A stretch of DNA of 64,000 nucleotides from Caulobacter rhizosphaerae (GCF_010977555.1 NZ_CP048815.1:2596501-2660500); one strand, 5' to 3'. Counted from the first letter of the stretch, positions 17,501-26,166 are shown. Program-made: numbers and translations. Notes: generated from the letters alone by a model not told the origin.

Positions 17501-20258
17501 CTCGCAGAGCTACGACGACAACCTCTATGCCGACAGCGGGACGCTTTCGATCAGCGGGACGGGCGACGTCGTGCTGAACTCGGGCGCGATCCTGGCCTCC
17601 GGCGCCTGGACCTATACGGGCGTGACGCGGGTGAACGGCGGCGAGCTGCATGTGGCGACCGACATCGGCGGCGGCCTGGAGCAGACCGGCGGCGTCGTCG
17701 TGGTCGGCGCTCGCTACGTGACCGACGACGCGGGTCTGGCCACGGTGAAGGTCGCCGGACCGGGCGTGACCGGCGGTTTCGCCGGCGGGCTCAAGGTCGA
17801 CGGCGGCCAGTTGTTCATCGGTCGGGCGGGCGGCTACGAACTGACCAACGCCCTGTCAGGCGCCGGCGGCGAGGTGATCTGGGCTGGCGACGGCGACCTG
17901 ACCCTGTCGGGCGTCTATTCGCGCACGGGCCTGCTGACCAACGACGGCGGGCTGGTGACGATCGCCAACCTTTCGGCGGACTCGCGTCTGGACTTGAAGG
18001 GCGACGCCTTCGTCCTGGCCTCGGGCGCCAAGACGACCGGCGGGCTGTCGGGCGACGCCGACCTGGACATCGGGGCCGGAACCCTGACGATCGCCCAGGC
18101 CAACGCCTCCGCCTATTCCGGCGACCTGACGGGCGCCGGCGGCCTGACCAAGTCCAGCGCCGCGACCCTAACCTTGAGCGGCGCGGCGACCTATGCCGGA
18201 CCGACCACGGTTTCGGGCGGCAAGCTGCTGTTGACGGGGTCGATGAGCAGTGATGTCGCGGTGGCCTCGGGCGCGACCCTGCAGATAGGCGACGGTGGTA
18301 CGGAGGGTGCGCTGACCGGTGACCTGGCGATCGCCGGCACGGCGATTTTCAATCGTTCGGACGATTACGACTTCGGCGGCGACATCACCGGGTCGGGCGA
18401 GCTGGTCAAGCTGGGCGCGTCCCGCCTGACTCTGTCGGGCCAGTACGGCTTCACCGGCGCGACGACGGTCCAGGGCGGCTCGGTGCGCATCCTACACCTG
18501 CCGCAGACCGCCGAGGTCCAGGTCGACAACGGCGTGCTGGACCTCAGCGGCCTGACCCAGACCATCACCAATCTCAGTGGCGGCGCGACGGGCGAGGTCG
18601 ACATCGACGGCGGGGCCCTGACCGTCAACCAGTCGGGCAGCACCACCTTCGCCGGCGCGATCACCGGCTCGGGCTCGTTCACGATCACCGGCGGCGGCGT
18701 GATCGAGCTGACCGGCGCCAATACCTATACCGGCCCGACCACGGTCGGGGCCGGCAAGCTCAAGGTCAACGGCTCGGTGACGTCCGACGTCACGGTCGGC
18801 GCTTCGGGCGCGCTTGCCGGCTCCGGAACCATCGGCGGCGACGTGGTCGTGCAGACCGGCGGCCAGGTCACGCCCGGCAATTCGCCTGGGATACTGACCG
18901 TGGCCGGCGACTTCACCTTCGCCGCCGGCTCGACCTACCAAGTCGAGGTGCTGCCGACCGGTGAGCACGACCTGATCGTGGTGGGTGGCTCCACCACCAT
19001 CCAGACTGGCGCCAAGGTCGCCGTGCTGGCCGGCGGTCCGGCCTCGCAATACGCCCGGTTGAGCCAGTACGGCATCCTGACCTCGGCGGGCGGCATCACG
19101 GGCCGGTTCTCCAGCGTCACCAGCGACATGGCGTTCCTGACGCCGAGCCTGACCTACACGGCCAACGCCGTACGCCTGAACCTGGTGCGCAACGACATCC
19201 GCTTCGCCAGCTTCGCCACGACCCCGAACCAGGCCCGCGTGGCCACGGCCGCCGAAGCCCTCGGCTTGGGCGCGCCGATCTATGACGCCCTCGTCACCCA
19301 GAACGCGGGCGGCTCGGTCCAGGCCTACGACGCCCTGGACGGCCAGATCTACGCTGACGCCTCCACCGTCCTGGCGGGCGAGGCGGGACGCTTGCGCGAG
19401 GCGATCCAGACGCGCAGCGCGGTTTCGGCGGAAGTCGTCGGCGGCTGGGGCGACGTCCTGGCGGGCTGGAGCACGCTCGACTCCGGAGCGGGCGCGGCGG
19501 GTCTCAAGGTCAGCGGTGCGGGCCTGGTGGTCGGCGGCGACAAGATGCTTGGCGAGACCCGCCTGGGCCTGGCCGCGGCCTATGGCGAGAGCCAAGCCAC
19601 GGTGTCGGCGCGTAGCAGCCGCGCGGAGGCCGCCGGCGGCCAGGTCGCGGCCTACGCCGCCACGGCCTTCGGACCGCTGCGCGCCAATCTGGGCGGCGCC
19701 TATGCCTGGTCGTCGGTCGACGCCGAGCGGGTGGTGCTGTTCCCGGGCGCTCAGGACCGCCTCAAGGGCAAGTACGACGCCACCGTCGGTCAGGTCTTCG
19801 GTCAGGTCTCGGCCCCACTAACGCTGGGCGCGACCTCGGTCGAACCGTTCGTGTCCGCCAGCTATCTGCGCGTGAAGAGCGACGACTTCGGCGAAACCGG
19901 CGGCTTTGCGGCCCTTAAAGTGGATGGAGGCGCCCGCGATCTTGGCGTCGTTGACGTCGGAGTGAAGGTGAGAGGCCAGTTCGGCGTCGGCTCGACCGCG
20001 GTTCTGCGGCCGCGCGCCGCGATCGCCTGGCGGATGACCACGGGCGACCTGGCGGGCGAAACCTCCAACGCCTTCACGGGCGGGACGACCCGTTTCGTGG
20101 TCAGCGGCGCCAAGTACGACGCCGGCGCCCTGGCGGTTCAGTTCGGCCTCGACCTGACCTCGGGCGATCGCGTTCGATTCGGGGTGACCTACGAAGGGAC
20201 CTATGGCGATCGCTACGAAGCCCAAGCCATCCGCGCCGGCGGCGCTTGGCGCTTCTAG
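14553..20258 (+). CDS. Large autotransporter (type V secretion) with beta-helix repeats
   Basis: The protein of 1901 residues starts with an extended signal peptide (from MSKNQIGRGE to about AVAADECG), explaining the choice of ATG 14553 over 14406. The N-terminal 800 or so residues are degenerate glycine/alanine/serine-rich repeats of about 35-45 residues built on 'I(D/N)I(D/T)SG.A(T/S)A.G..A.GIYA', a beta-helix passenger. Autotransporter-associated strand repeats follow (for example TLSGAATYAGPTTVSGGKLL and ELTGANTYTGPTTVGAGKL). The last 280 residues form an outer-membrane beta-barrel ending in GGAWRF with terminal Phe. The likely role is surface adhesion or biofilm. No passenger protease or lipase motif is visible. 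Confidence 0.92.
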   Translation: MSKNQIGRGETQRSPRALWLAGTALGCSLLVQPAAAVAADECGAPVSGVVTCPATTTGVSYATIDDLVVNLPASASNTGAIAVKVSGGAGKVGVVAADIATSGDNAPGLVVTTTSGAIDIDVAKAATSGTGFGGVDTNDAIIALSDSGAVKVKAGELSTAGVYTSGVAAESKTGDVTVEVGRVVSTGLNGGIISARALSGPPGAPTAGGKVTVVIGEASTTQPNGVIGAYAFSDVSVTAGKITATGAPTVTPAGNTAYGQAIGARSYNGDVRIKVDELSTSGVGFLGVSANAVGDATIESGTVTTASDGAYGIYVKAGDVAKVTADTTTTDGAVTYDNTTHYTDAIRVEAAGLMDVTSQRASATGDGGSAIVAKGDGAIKIVSGEASATGGAVTAGGVQVFANAISAQSFLGGIDITSDKASAGGAQSWAIYASAANGAINIDSGTATAAGAGGRAIYANGGGGVTIKSDLASTVGGPSASNSADAIMALTFNKTADIDISSGSASTAGNGARGIYAWTNTGDVAIDSGQVTTTGADAHGIMVDADGVLTYGASHVPGGGTGALSIVSDIISATGAGSTGVWVDHAGPISIDSGEITVGNGAGLYVYGQGAVNVSADKVTAGGTGVVVYGREGAVHVTTGSVSAGSSGDVGVFVQSTTGDIVVDAGVTRTANTGLSGGGFTADGVGALSTNGGRVIVNSADSAVVGQYATAVWGQSSGGVVEINSGKARANSASTLALFGRGDQVKVVSEDAEIVGTGSRAIQALADNGDVTVTSGRAIAKDANSVAIDLYASHDANLNVTGETLGGLSGVRVSALNRAEVTVGAEASVTALGGVGIEFRAVPVPGGSGSPTAGYGASLTTAGHVGGSGAIAVKFAGGADTLTLLTGASFAGTVDGGGGLDSLVLKGTSSQQTADQTFGDIVGFETAKIETGDWTLAGLLQADSIAIASGATLRIDDKQNRNAGLETTTPGAAVSIRNDGTLISQSYDDNLYADSGTLSISGTGDVVLNSGAILASGAWTYTGVTRVNGGELHVATDIGGGLEQTGGVVVVGARYVTDDAGLATVKVAGPGVTGGFAGGLKVDGGQLFIGRAGGYELTNALSGAGGEVIWAGDGDLTLSGVYSRTGLLTNDGGLVTIANLSADSRLDLKGDAFVLASGAKTTGGLSGDADLDIGAGTLTIAQANASAYSGDLTGAGGLTKSSAATLTLSGAATYAGPTTVSGGKLLLTGSMSSDVAVASGATLQIGDGGTEGALTGDLAIAGTAIFNRSDDYDFGGDITGSGELVKLGASRLTLSGQYGFTGATTVQGGSVRILHLPQTAEVQVDNGVLDLSGLTQTITNLSGGATGEVDIDGGALTVNQSGSTTFAGAITGSGSFTITGGGVIELTGANTYTGPTTVGAGKLKVNGSVTSDVTVGASGALAGSGTIGGDVVVQTGGQVTPGNSPGILTVAGDFTFAAGSTYQVEVLPTGEHDLIVVGGSTTIQTGAKVAVLAGGPASQYARLSQYGILTSAGGITGRFSSVTSDMAFLTPSLTYTANAVRLNLVRNDIRFASFATTPNQARVATAAEALGLGAPIYDALVTQNAGGSVQAYDALDGQIYADASTVLAGEAGRLREAIQTRSAVSAEVVGGWGDVLAGWSTLDSGAGAAGLKVSGAGLVVGGDKMLGETRLGLAAAYGESQATVSARSSRAEAAGGQVAAYAATAFGPLRANLGGAYAWSSVDAERVVLFPGAQDRLKGKYDATVGQVFGQVSAPLTLGATSVEPFVSASYLRVKSDDFGETGGFAALKVDGGARDLGVVDVGVKVRGQFGVGSTAVLRPRAAIAWRMTTGDLAGETSNAFTGGTTRFVVSGAKYDAGALAVQFGLDLTSGDRVRFGVTYEGTYGDRYEAQAIRAGGAWRF

Positions 20259-20359
20259 GCGCGCGCTCCCCTGGAACGCGTCCAAGGCGAGGTGGTCGAG
20301 GGCGCCTGGTGCGTTCTCGACCGGTCGTCGCTTGAACCCGCGCGGCTTGAGCGGATGGT

Positions 20360-20383
20360 CCCGGTCGGGGCTTGCTGACCGGG
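20360..20383. terminator. Possible bidirectional terminator
   Basis: CCCGGTC at 20360-20366 pairs with GACCGGG at 20377-20383 across a 10-base loop, between the convergent autotransporter and regulator-hydrolase genes. No T-tract follows in either direction, so it could only work with help or as a transcript 3' stabiliser. Confidence 0.35.
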
Positions 20384-20400
20384 CGGTCGCCGCAGGGAGC

Positions 20401-22206
20401 TTAACCCGACCTAGTGTTGAGGAGGCCCTCGACCACATCGTGCGGCCGGCTCAGCGCCAGCAGGCGCCCTCCGTCCTGCACGAGCTGAAATTGGGCGTCG
20501 ACCAGGACGGCGCGCCAATAGGCGATGACCTCCTGCGGCTCGTGCAGGGTATCGTGAGCGGCGACCATGACCAGCCAGTTGGACGTGCCGTCGATCGGCG
20601 GCTGTCCGCGCCCGCGGCGAGCAAAGTCGATCTGTTCGTTCACGTAGCCGGTGTGACGGCCGGTCGCGAAGGTGCGCACGGCCCGGAAATAGTCCTGCAC
20701 GATCTCGGGGTCGCGCGCGGCGGCCTCGTCGGGAGGGCTGCCCTGCATCGAGCGCTCCAACATGCGCGACACCCTGGCGTGGGTGAGCTGCGTCCCGATC
20801 AGACCAGCCCAGACGCGGATCAGAGCGGGGTTTCGACGAAAGGCATCCTTCAGGACGCCAAAGGGACCGATCCTGCGGCCACTGGCCGCGGAAGGTGGAT
20901 CCGGATTGACCAGGACCACTCGTCCCAGACGGTCGGCCGCGATCTTCTGCAGCGCGACGACGAATTGGGCTCCGCCGCGCGCGACGACGTCGACGGTCTG
21001 CAGCTTGAGGGCGTCGAGCACCAGTATCGCGTCATCCGCCGCAGCGGGGTACGGATCGTGCAGTCCAGGACGAAGGCCCTCGATTTCGTCGGTGAGACCA
21101 AACCCAGGCCGATCGATGGAGATCGGCCTGAAGCCAGCGCTCTGGAGCGCGCGCCGCAGCCCTCTCGCGACGATCCTGGAGGTCATGCTGCTATGGACGA
21201 CAAGCACGGGGCGACCGGACGCCGGTCCATAGTCGCTCACCGCAATACGGCCGCCGCCAGGCCTGTGGACAATCCGCAGCGGTTCGGCGCCCGCTTCGAT
21301 CACGCCGATGTCGCCGCCGGTGGATCGTGTCATCCAGTTCAGGGCGTTCGCCTCGGCGATCTTACGGGCGAGTGCGGCCGCGCTGCCCACCTGCAGCAGG
21401 CCATACACCTCGTTGAGCTCTCGTTTCACGACCGCCTCGCCGAGACCCAACGCCGCTGCGGTTTCGCCACGCGTCATGCCATCGGCGATCAGGACCGCGA
21501 TCGCCGCCTGCCTGGTCGACAGCCCCCATGCGTCCCCCAGAAGATCGACTTCCTCGGTCTCGGGAAGCACCCCGAAGGCCAGCGACACCAGGCGACGCAC
21601 CAGGGCGGGCAAGCGCGGGGCCCGCACCCGCACCATAGCCTCCGCCATGGCCTCACGAGCGGTGTGATAAGAGATGCCCAGGCGCTGAGCGGCCGTCCTG
21701 ACGCCACCAGTACGGATCGCTTCCAAAGCGACCCGTGTCTGAAGGCCCGTCAGGCCGAACGCCTCACAGGCCGCTTGCAAGGGCCGTTGCAACCGGTGCG
21801 AAGGGCTGGCGAGGACGACGATCTGGTTGGGCGACGCAGCGGCCGCGGCGCGGACGGCGCCGGGCAGGATCCAACCCTCGGCGCGCGAGGCCAAGGCGTA
21901 GGCGCAGAGCGTCATTTCGAGAGGCCCGTCGTTGACCCGCTCGACGATCGCAGCGCCAGCGCCGTCGGCGACCCGCGTCAGCATGGTCTCGTCCAATACC
22001 AGTTCGGGCCGCAAGGCCGCGAAGGCGGCGCTCGCCGCTAGGATACGCCCTTGTCGATCCACCAGCGCCGCGGCCAGGCTCTCCTCGTGGAACAAGGCCT
22101 TTGGGGCCCCCGTCGCGAGACTTGCGCCCACCGCCAGGAGGGTTTCGCTGATGTCCGGCTCAACGCTCGGCGACGCCCTACGTTCGGCGTCAGGCCCAAA
22201 GTCCAT
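20401..22206 (-). CDS. Tandem LuxR-type HTH regulator fused to degenerate alpha/beta hydrolase
   Basis: A 601-residue fusion. Residues about 15-140 resemble a PAS-like sensor. Two HTH units of LuxR type follow: LTGLQTRVALEAIRTGGVRT to about residue 205, then WGLSTRQAAIAVLIADGMTR with ETAAALGLGEAVVKRELNEV. Residues from about 330 to 601 are an alpha/beta hydrolase fold (VVHSSMTSR oxyanion region, RPGFGLTDE, RVVLVNP, and a late SRPHD). The nucleophile elbow reads VVARGGAQF where GHSMGG would be expected, so the serine is replaced by glycine and catalysis is unlikely; the domain may bind a ligand instead. Convergent with the autotransporter. Confidence 0.8.
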   Translation of the reverse strand: MDFGPDAERRASPSVEPDISETLLAVGASLATGAPKALFHEESLAAALVDRQGRILAASAAFAALRPELVLDETMLTRVADGAGAAIVERVNDGPLEMTLCAYALASRAEGWILPGAVRAAAAASPNQIVVLASPSHRLQRPLQAACEAFGLTGLQTRVALEAIRTGGVRTAAQRLGISYHTAREAMAEAMVRVRAPRLPALVRRLVSLAFGVLPETEEVDLLGDAWGLSTRQAAIAVLIADGMTRGETAAALGLGEAVVKRELNEVYGLLQVGSAAALARKIAEANALNWMTRSTGGDIGVIEAGAEPLRIVHRPGGGRIAVSDYGPASGRPVLVVHSSMTSRIVARGLRRALQSAGFRPISIDRPGFGLTDEIEGLRPGLHDPYPAAADDAILVLDALKLQTVDVVARGGAQFVVALQKIAADRLGRVVLVNPDPPSAASGRRIGPFGVLKDAFRRNPALIRVWAGLIGTQLTHARVSRMLERSMQGSPPDEAAARDPEIVQDYFRAVRTFATGRHTGYVNEQIDFARRGRGQPPIDGTSNWLVMVAAHDTLHEPQEVIAYWRAVLVDAQFQLVQDGGRLLALSRPHDVVEGLLNTRSG

Positions 22207-22534
22207 TCCAAATCATCTCCAAATCACCGCTCAGACATGCCTCGGCTGACGCGCTTGGGCAATTGCGACGAAAAGCCCGCCGACGTCTGGAGGCGGGATG
22301 CGGGTGGATGTTCACAACAGTCATTCGGACGACTTCGTCTAACGCCGTGTTTCTGGAGCGGGGCCCAATGTCCGCTCTGGCGCAGGCGCGACATCGCGAC
22401 CAGCAGGAGCTGGTCGCGATGGTTGAGGGACAGCCGAAACAAGGTGGCTATCGGACGGGATAGTATCGCTCAGGCCGAGTTTCGCACCACGCCAGCGACG
22501 CCCTTGCAGATCGCAGATTGGATCGAAGGGATGG
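22207..22534. other. Gap upstream of regulator-hydrolase gene
   Basis: These 328 bases lie between the start of the minus-strand regulator-hydrolase gene and the stop of the VOC gene. I see no coding frame with a credible start or family resemblance, no terminator-grade hairpin and no repeat. It presumably contains the promoter of the regulator gene near its left side. Confidence 0.5.
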
Positions 22535-22960
22535 CTAGCCCGCGTTTTGAGCCTCGCTTGCCGGCAGTCCCGCAGGATCCATCCACATGGGCTCAAACAC
22601 ATGGCCATCCAGATCCTGGAAGGTGCGGACATACATGAAGCCCATGTCCTGTGGCTCGCGGAGATTGGTTTGGCCCCCCGCCGACACCGCGGCGTCGCAA
22701 ACCTGATCCACCGCATCGCGTTCGCCGAACGACAGGGCGATCAGCATCTCGTTGGTGGCTGGAGATGCGATCGGCTTATTCGAGAAGCTCAGGAAGTAGT
22801 CGTGCGTCAGGAGCTGGAAGACGATGGTGTCGGACCAGATCATCGCCGCAGAGTCGTCCGAGGAGAAGTCCGGGTTCTTGCGGCATCCGATCGCTTTGTA
22901 GAAGCGCACGGCCGCGTTCAGATCGCGGACGGGAAGGTTCAGATAGATCGACTGGCTCAT
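22535..22960 (-). CDS. VOC (glyoxalase/bleomycin-resistance) family protein
   Basis: A 141-residue single VOC domain: MSQSIYLNLPVRDLNAAVRF opens the first beta-alpha unit, and DLDGHVFEPMWMDP closes the second with the usual metal-ligand Glu. This subgroup (predicted lactoylglutathione lyase or extradiol-dioxygenase relatives) is common in bacteria, and its substrates are mostly unknown. ATG 22960 is preceded by GGAGG at good spacing. It stands next to a divergent-looking gap and a Crp/Fnr gene on the same strand, about 100 bases away. Confidence 0.88.
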   Translation of the reverse strand: MSQSIYLNLPVRDLNAAVRFYKAIGCRKNPDFSSDDSAAMIWSDTIVFQLLTHDYFLSFSNKPIASPATNEMLIALSFGERDAVDQVCDAAVSAGGQTNLREPQDMGFMYVRTFQDLDGHVFEPMWMDPAGLPASEAQNAG

Positions 22961-23061
22961 CGTGCCTCCAAGGGTCAAAAGTGCGCCGCCGGGCGGCGAC
23001 GTGAGGACCATGGCGGCGCGGGCGCCGTGACGCCTTGACCTTTGGTAAGATCGTCGAGGGC

Positions 23062-23715
23062 CTATCGGCGGCCGTAGGCGATGGCGCGCCTCAGGCGGCT
23101 CAGGCTTTCCGGCGTGATCCCGAGCCAGGCGGCGACGTGGTGCTGCTTCAAGCGGCGGTGGAGGTCGGGCTGCGCCTCGATGAAGGCCCGATAGCGGTCC
23201 AAGGCGTCGTCGTGCCGGAACGCGATTTCCTCCGGTTCCTTCTCGATGATCCAATGGCGCTCAAGGTACCGGATGTAGAACGTGGCCATGTCCGGGAAGG
23301 CGTCCACGAGCCGCTTGAACGCCACGAAGTCATATTCCAGCAGGACGCAGTCCTCGATGGCGGTGATGCCGAACCGGCTCGGCGCGCCGAGCATGGTGGC
23401 GGTCACTGACGCGGCGATGCGGTTCTCAGGGAAGAAGTACTTGATCACCATGTCGCCTGCCGGGCCGGTGTAGTGCTGGAAGAGCAGCCCACTGACCACG
23501 AAGGCGTAGGCGCTAGGGACATCTCCCGCCCGGATGAGCGGCGCGTCCTTCGGCAAATCCCTGCGCCGAAGGATCGGCGTCCAAGCCGCCTCCGCCTGCG
23601 GCGACAGATCCGCGTAGGTCCGGGCCTTTGCGAAGAATTGGGCCAGATCCGATTGGGCTTCCAAGACGGTCACAACACTTTCACTCGCCACCTCATCGCA
23701 GCCCGATCGGGTCAA
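23062..23715 (-). CDS. Crp/Fnr-family transcriptional regulator
   Basis: A protein of about 217 residues. The N-terminal two thirds are a cyclic-nucleotide-binding-type beta-roll (APLIRAGDVPSAYAFVVSGL, VIKYFFPENRI) and the C-terminus is a short helix-turn-helix (LKQHHVAAWLGITPESLSRL). It lacks the Fnr cysteine cluster and the conserved cAMP phosphate-binding arginine-serine pair, so its effector is unknown. The start is not certain: TTG 23715 gives the longest form, and in-frame GTG codons at 23691 and 23673 are alternatives; none has a clear ribosome site. Confidence 0.85.
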   Translation of the reverse strand: MTRSGCDEVASESVVTVLEAQSDLAQFFAKARTYADLSPQAEAAWTPILRRRDLPKDAPLIRAGDVPSAYAFVVSGLLFQHYTGPAGDMVIKYFFPENRIAASVTATMLGAPSRFGITAIEDCVLLEYDFVAFKRLVDAFPDMATFYIRYLERHWIIEKEPEEIAFRHDDALDRYRAFIEAQPDLHRRLKQHHVAAWLGITPESLSRLRRAIAYGRR

Positions 23716-24097
23716 GTCGCCGCCGGTCAGCTCAAGCTTCTTGACGCGTACAATGCCCGATCCTCAGACCTCCACAAAGGTCGGGTCCCGTCGTCGGCCG
23801 GCGGATCGATGTCCGGAATCTGGCAATCAATATTCGCCCGCTAGTGGGACGCAGGTGGTTCCCCAGTGTTTCGCACCGATCCTGCGGATCGGCCGCCTGC
23901 TCCTCCGCAACGTCCTGGTGTCGCCGCGGCCGGTCTCGCTGCAGCGCGGTGAAATCCAAGCCGCGGCGATCTTGAGCCTGGACGTCTTCGCCAACCAGGA
24001 CCTTTATCTCGACGGGCCGGGAAAAAGGGCCGTGATCCTGCCCGCCCTTGGACCGAGCGCGGTTGTTTATAATCGCCTGGGCGCCAGTTGGTTGGCG
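23716..24097. other. Gap between Crp/Fnr and histidine kinase genes
   Basis: A gap of 382 bases. An open plus-strand frame crosses it but has no ribosome site, runs antisense into the kinase gene and matches no family. It probably holds the promoter of the Crp/Fnr gene. I see nothing else. Confidence 0.4.
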
Positions 24098-25444
24098 CTA
24101 GCTGGCTGGCCGAGCCGGTAGATCGATCGTCGCCGCGAGCCCGCCCTCGGGACGGTTGGCTAGGGTGAGGCGTCCGCTTTGGCCTTGGGCCAGGGCCTTG
24201 ACGATCGACAATCCCAGACCTGCTCCGCCGGTAAGACGATTGCGCGAGGTCTCGCCGCGTTCGAACGGGGCGGTGATGGTTTCCAGCACCGCGTCCGGCA
24301 GGCCTGGTCCGTTGTCCAGCACCGTGATTTCGACCCGGCAACCCAGCGGGCGGGCGTCGACCGTCACCGCTCCGCCGTAGCGCACGGCGTTGTCGACCAG
24401 ATTGTCGATCATGCGACGCAGGGCCAAGGGCGAGGCCCAGGCCGCGCCCGCCGCCTCGGGCGCCAGCAGCACCACCTGGCCCATCTCAAAGCGCAGGGCG
24501 ACCAGGGTCTCCAGCTCGCGGCGAATGTCGATCGCCCGGGCGCCGTCGCCGCGTCCCGCGTCCTGGCGGGCGAACAGCAGGGTGTCGTCGAGCAATTGAG
24601 ACATCTCCGCCAGATCGGTCCCGGCCTTGGCGCGCTGGGCGTCGTCGCTGATAAACTCCGCGCGGAGAGTCAGGCGGGTGAGGTAGGTGCGCAGGTCGTG
24701 GGCGATAGCGGCCAGCATCCGCGTGCGCTCGTCCATCAATCCTCGGATCCGCCCCTGCATCGTGTTGAAGGCCGCGGACAACTCGCGCAACTCGCGCGGT
24801 CCCCGCAGGGGCAGGGCCTTGGCGTTCAGATTGTCGCCGAATCGCACCACGTCCTTCGCCAGCAGGCTGACGGGCAGGGTGGTCTGGCGCACGGCCAGGG
24901 CCACCATCAGCAGGGTGACGACCAGCACGGTCGCGGCCGCCAGGGAAACGCGACCGAAGAACTGGCGAGCGGTGTCTGGCGCACGGCGGCGCAGGACCAG
25001 CACCTCGCCGTCGGCCAAGCGCACCGACAGCCGCAGGGCGTGCCGGCCGGGCAGGGCGCCTTCCTTCAGGCGGCCGCCGCGCCGAATGTCGATCCGCAAA
25101 TCCCGCGCGCCCAGGGCCTGGCGATAGGCCCGATAGCCCGGATCACTGGCGTCGGCGGCCCGGGCGCGAAGCTGGAGAGGCGGGAAGCCCTCGTCCAGGG
25201 TCGTGCGGATCACGCCGGTGTCCAACGCCTTCACCACCTTGGCCCGTACAGCTGGCGGGCTGGCCTCGACCGCTTCGATGATTGCCCGCGCCTCGGACGG
25301 CCGCGGCAACTGATAGAAGCGCACGCCCCCTTCGCCTCGGCCTTGCGGCCAGACCAGCAGGGCCGCGCCGATCACCAGCATGACAGCCAGGCCCGCCAGC
25401 AGGATCGCCGTCATCCGGGTGGAGAGGTTGTCGGACAGCATCAT
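24098..25444 (-). CDS. EnvZ-type membrane sensor histidine kinase
   Basis: A 448-residue kinase with two membrane segments (about residues 13-32 and 166-186) enclosing a periplasmic domain of about 130 residues, then HAMP, HisKA and an ATPase domain with DNLVDNAVRYG (N-box), LDNGPGLPD (G1) and GGAGLGLSIVKAL (G2). The H-box reads AHDLRTYLTRL, with the phosphoacceptor at His249; the proline that normally follows LRT is tyrosine here (residue 254). The gene lies 3 bases after its response regulator, so the pair forms an operon. It is divergent from a secreted protein / EF-hand / esterase group. Confidence 0.9.
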   Translation of the reverse strand: MMLSDNLSTRMTAILLAGLAVMLVIGAALLVWPQGRGEGGVRFYQLPRPSEARAIIEAVEASPPAVRAKVVKALDTGVIRTTLDEGFPPLQLRARAADASDPGYRAYRQALGARDLRIDIRRGGRLKEGALPGRHALRLSVRLADGEVLVLRRRAPDTARQFFGRVSLAAATVLVVTLLMVALAVRQTTLPVSLLAKDVVRFGDNLNAKALPLRGPRELRELSAAFNTMQGRIRGLMDERTRMLAAIAHDLRTYLTRLTLRAEFISDDAQRAKAGTDLAEMSQLLDDTLLFARQDAGRGDGARAIDIRRELETLVALRFEMGQVVLLAPEAAGAAWASPLALRRMIDNLVDNAVRYGGAVTVDARPLGCRVEITVLDNGPGLPDAVLETITAPFERGETSRNRLTGGAGLGLSIVKALAQGQSGRLTLANRPEGGLAATIDLPARPAS

Positions 25445-25446
25445 GG

Positions 25447-26166
25447 TCAGAGCCGTTCCGCTGGGGCGCTGAACAGATAGCCGCCGCCGCGCACGGTCTT
25501 GATCAGGGTCTCCCCTCCCGAACCGGCGCCCAGCTTGCGACGCAGGCGGCTGAGCAGCACATCGACAGCGCGGTCGAACGGCTCGGCGCTGCGGCCTCGG
25601 GTCCAGTCCAGCAACTGGTCGCGGCTCAGCACCCGCTGTGGGTGGCGCAGGAAGGCCATCAGCAGGTCGTGCTCGCCGCCGGTCAGGACAACGGCCCTGC
25701 CGCCGGGATCGGTCAGGTCGCGGCTGGCGGTGTCGAGCCGCCAGCCGGCGAAGCCCAGCACCTCGCCCGGTGGCGCGCTGGCGACGCGATGGACCTCGCG
25801 GGTGCGGCGCAGGATCGCCTTCACCCGGGCCAGCAGTTCGCGCGGGTTGTAGGGCTTGGGCAAGTAGTCGTCGGCGCCGATCTCCAGGCCAATGACCCGG
25901 TCGATGTCATCGCCCTTGGCGGTGACCATCAGGATGGCCACCTCGCCGGCCGCGCGCAGGCGACGGCAGACCGACAGGCCGTCCTCGCCCGGCATCATGA
26001 TGTCCAGCAACGCGAGATCCACCCGCCGGCGGGCGGTCAGGCGGTCGAAGGCCTCGGCGTCGGCGCAGCCCATGACCTCATAGCCCTCGCGGCGCAGCAG
26101 CCCCAGGGTCAGGTCTCGGATTTCGGCGTCGTCTTCCACGACCGCGATCAGCGTGTTGTCGGCCAT
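25447..26166 (-). CDS. OmpR-family response regulator
   Basis: A 239-residue two-domain regulator: receiver with acidic pair EDD near residue 11, phosphoacceptor Asp in LALLDIMMPGEDG at about 55 and KPYNPRELLARV, then a winged helix with LTGGEHDLLMAFLRHPQRVL and VDVLLSRLRRKLG. It partners the EnvZ-type kinase encoded next on the same strand. I start at ATG 26166 because the receiver fold begins immediately; an upstream in-frame start would add 22 unstructured residues. The 155-base gap to the divergent secreted-protein gene is the obvious target promoter. Confidence 0.92.
   Translation of the reverse strand: MADNTLIAVVEDDAEIRDLTLGLLRREGYEVMGCADAEAFDRLTARRRVDLALLDIMMPGEDGLSVCRRLRAAGEVAILMVTAKGDDIDRVIGLEIGADDYLPKPYNPRELLARVKAILRRTREVHRVASAPPGEVLGFAGWRLDTASRDLTDPGGRAVVLTGGEHDLLMAFLRHPQRVLSRDQLLDWTRGRSAEPFDRAVDVLLSRLRRKLGAGSGGETLIKTVRGGGYLFSAPAERL

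Noticed and set aside
14637..17651. About 1000-codon open frame antisense to the autotransporter gene
   Set aside because: High GC and the periodic third-position bias of the repeats keep the opposite strand open. The translation is Arg/Asp/Gly-rich without any fold signature, while the sense strand has signal peptide, repeats and barrel.
20203..22041. Long plus-strand frame across the regulator-hydrolase gene
   Set aside because: It is the complement of a gene with clear HTH and hydrolase motifs. Its translation shows no family pattern and it starts inside the autotransporter end.
23741..24121. 126-codon plus-strand frame between the Crp/Fnr and kinase genes
   Set aside because: No ribosome site, runs antisense into the kinase gene, and composition changes midway; no motif recognised.
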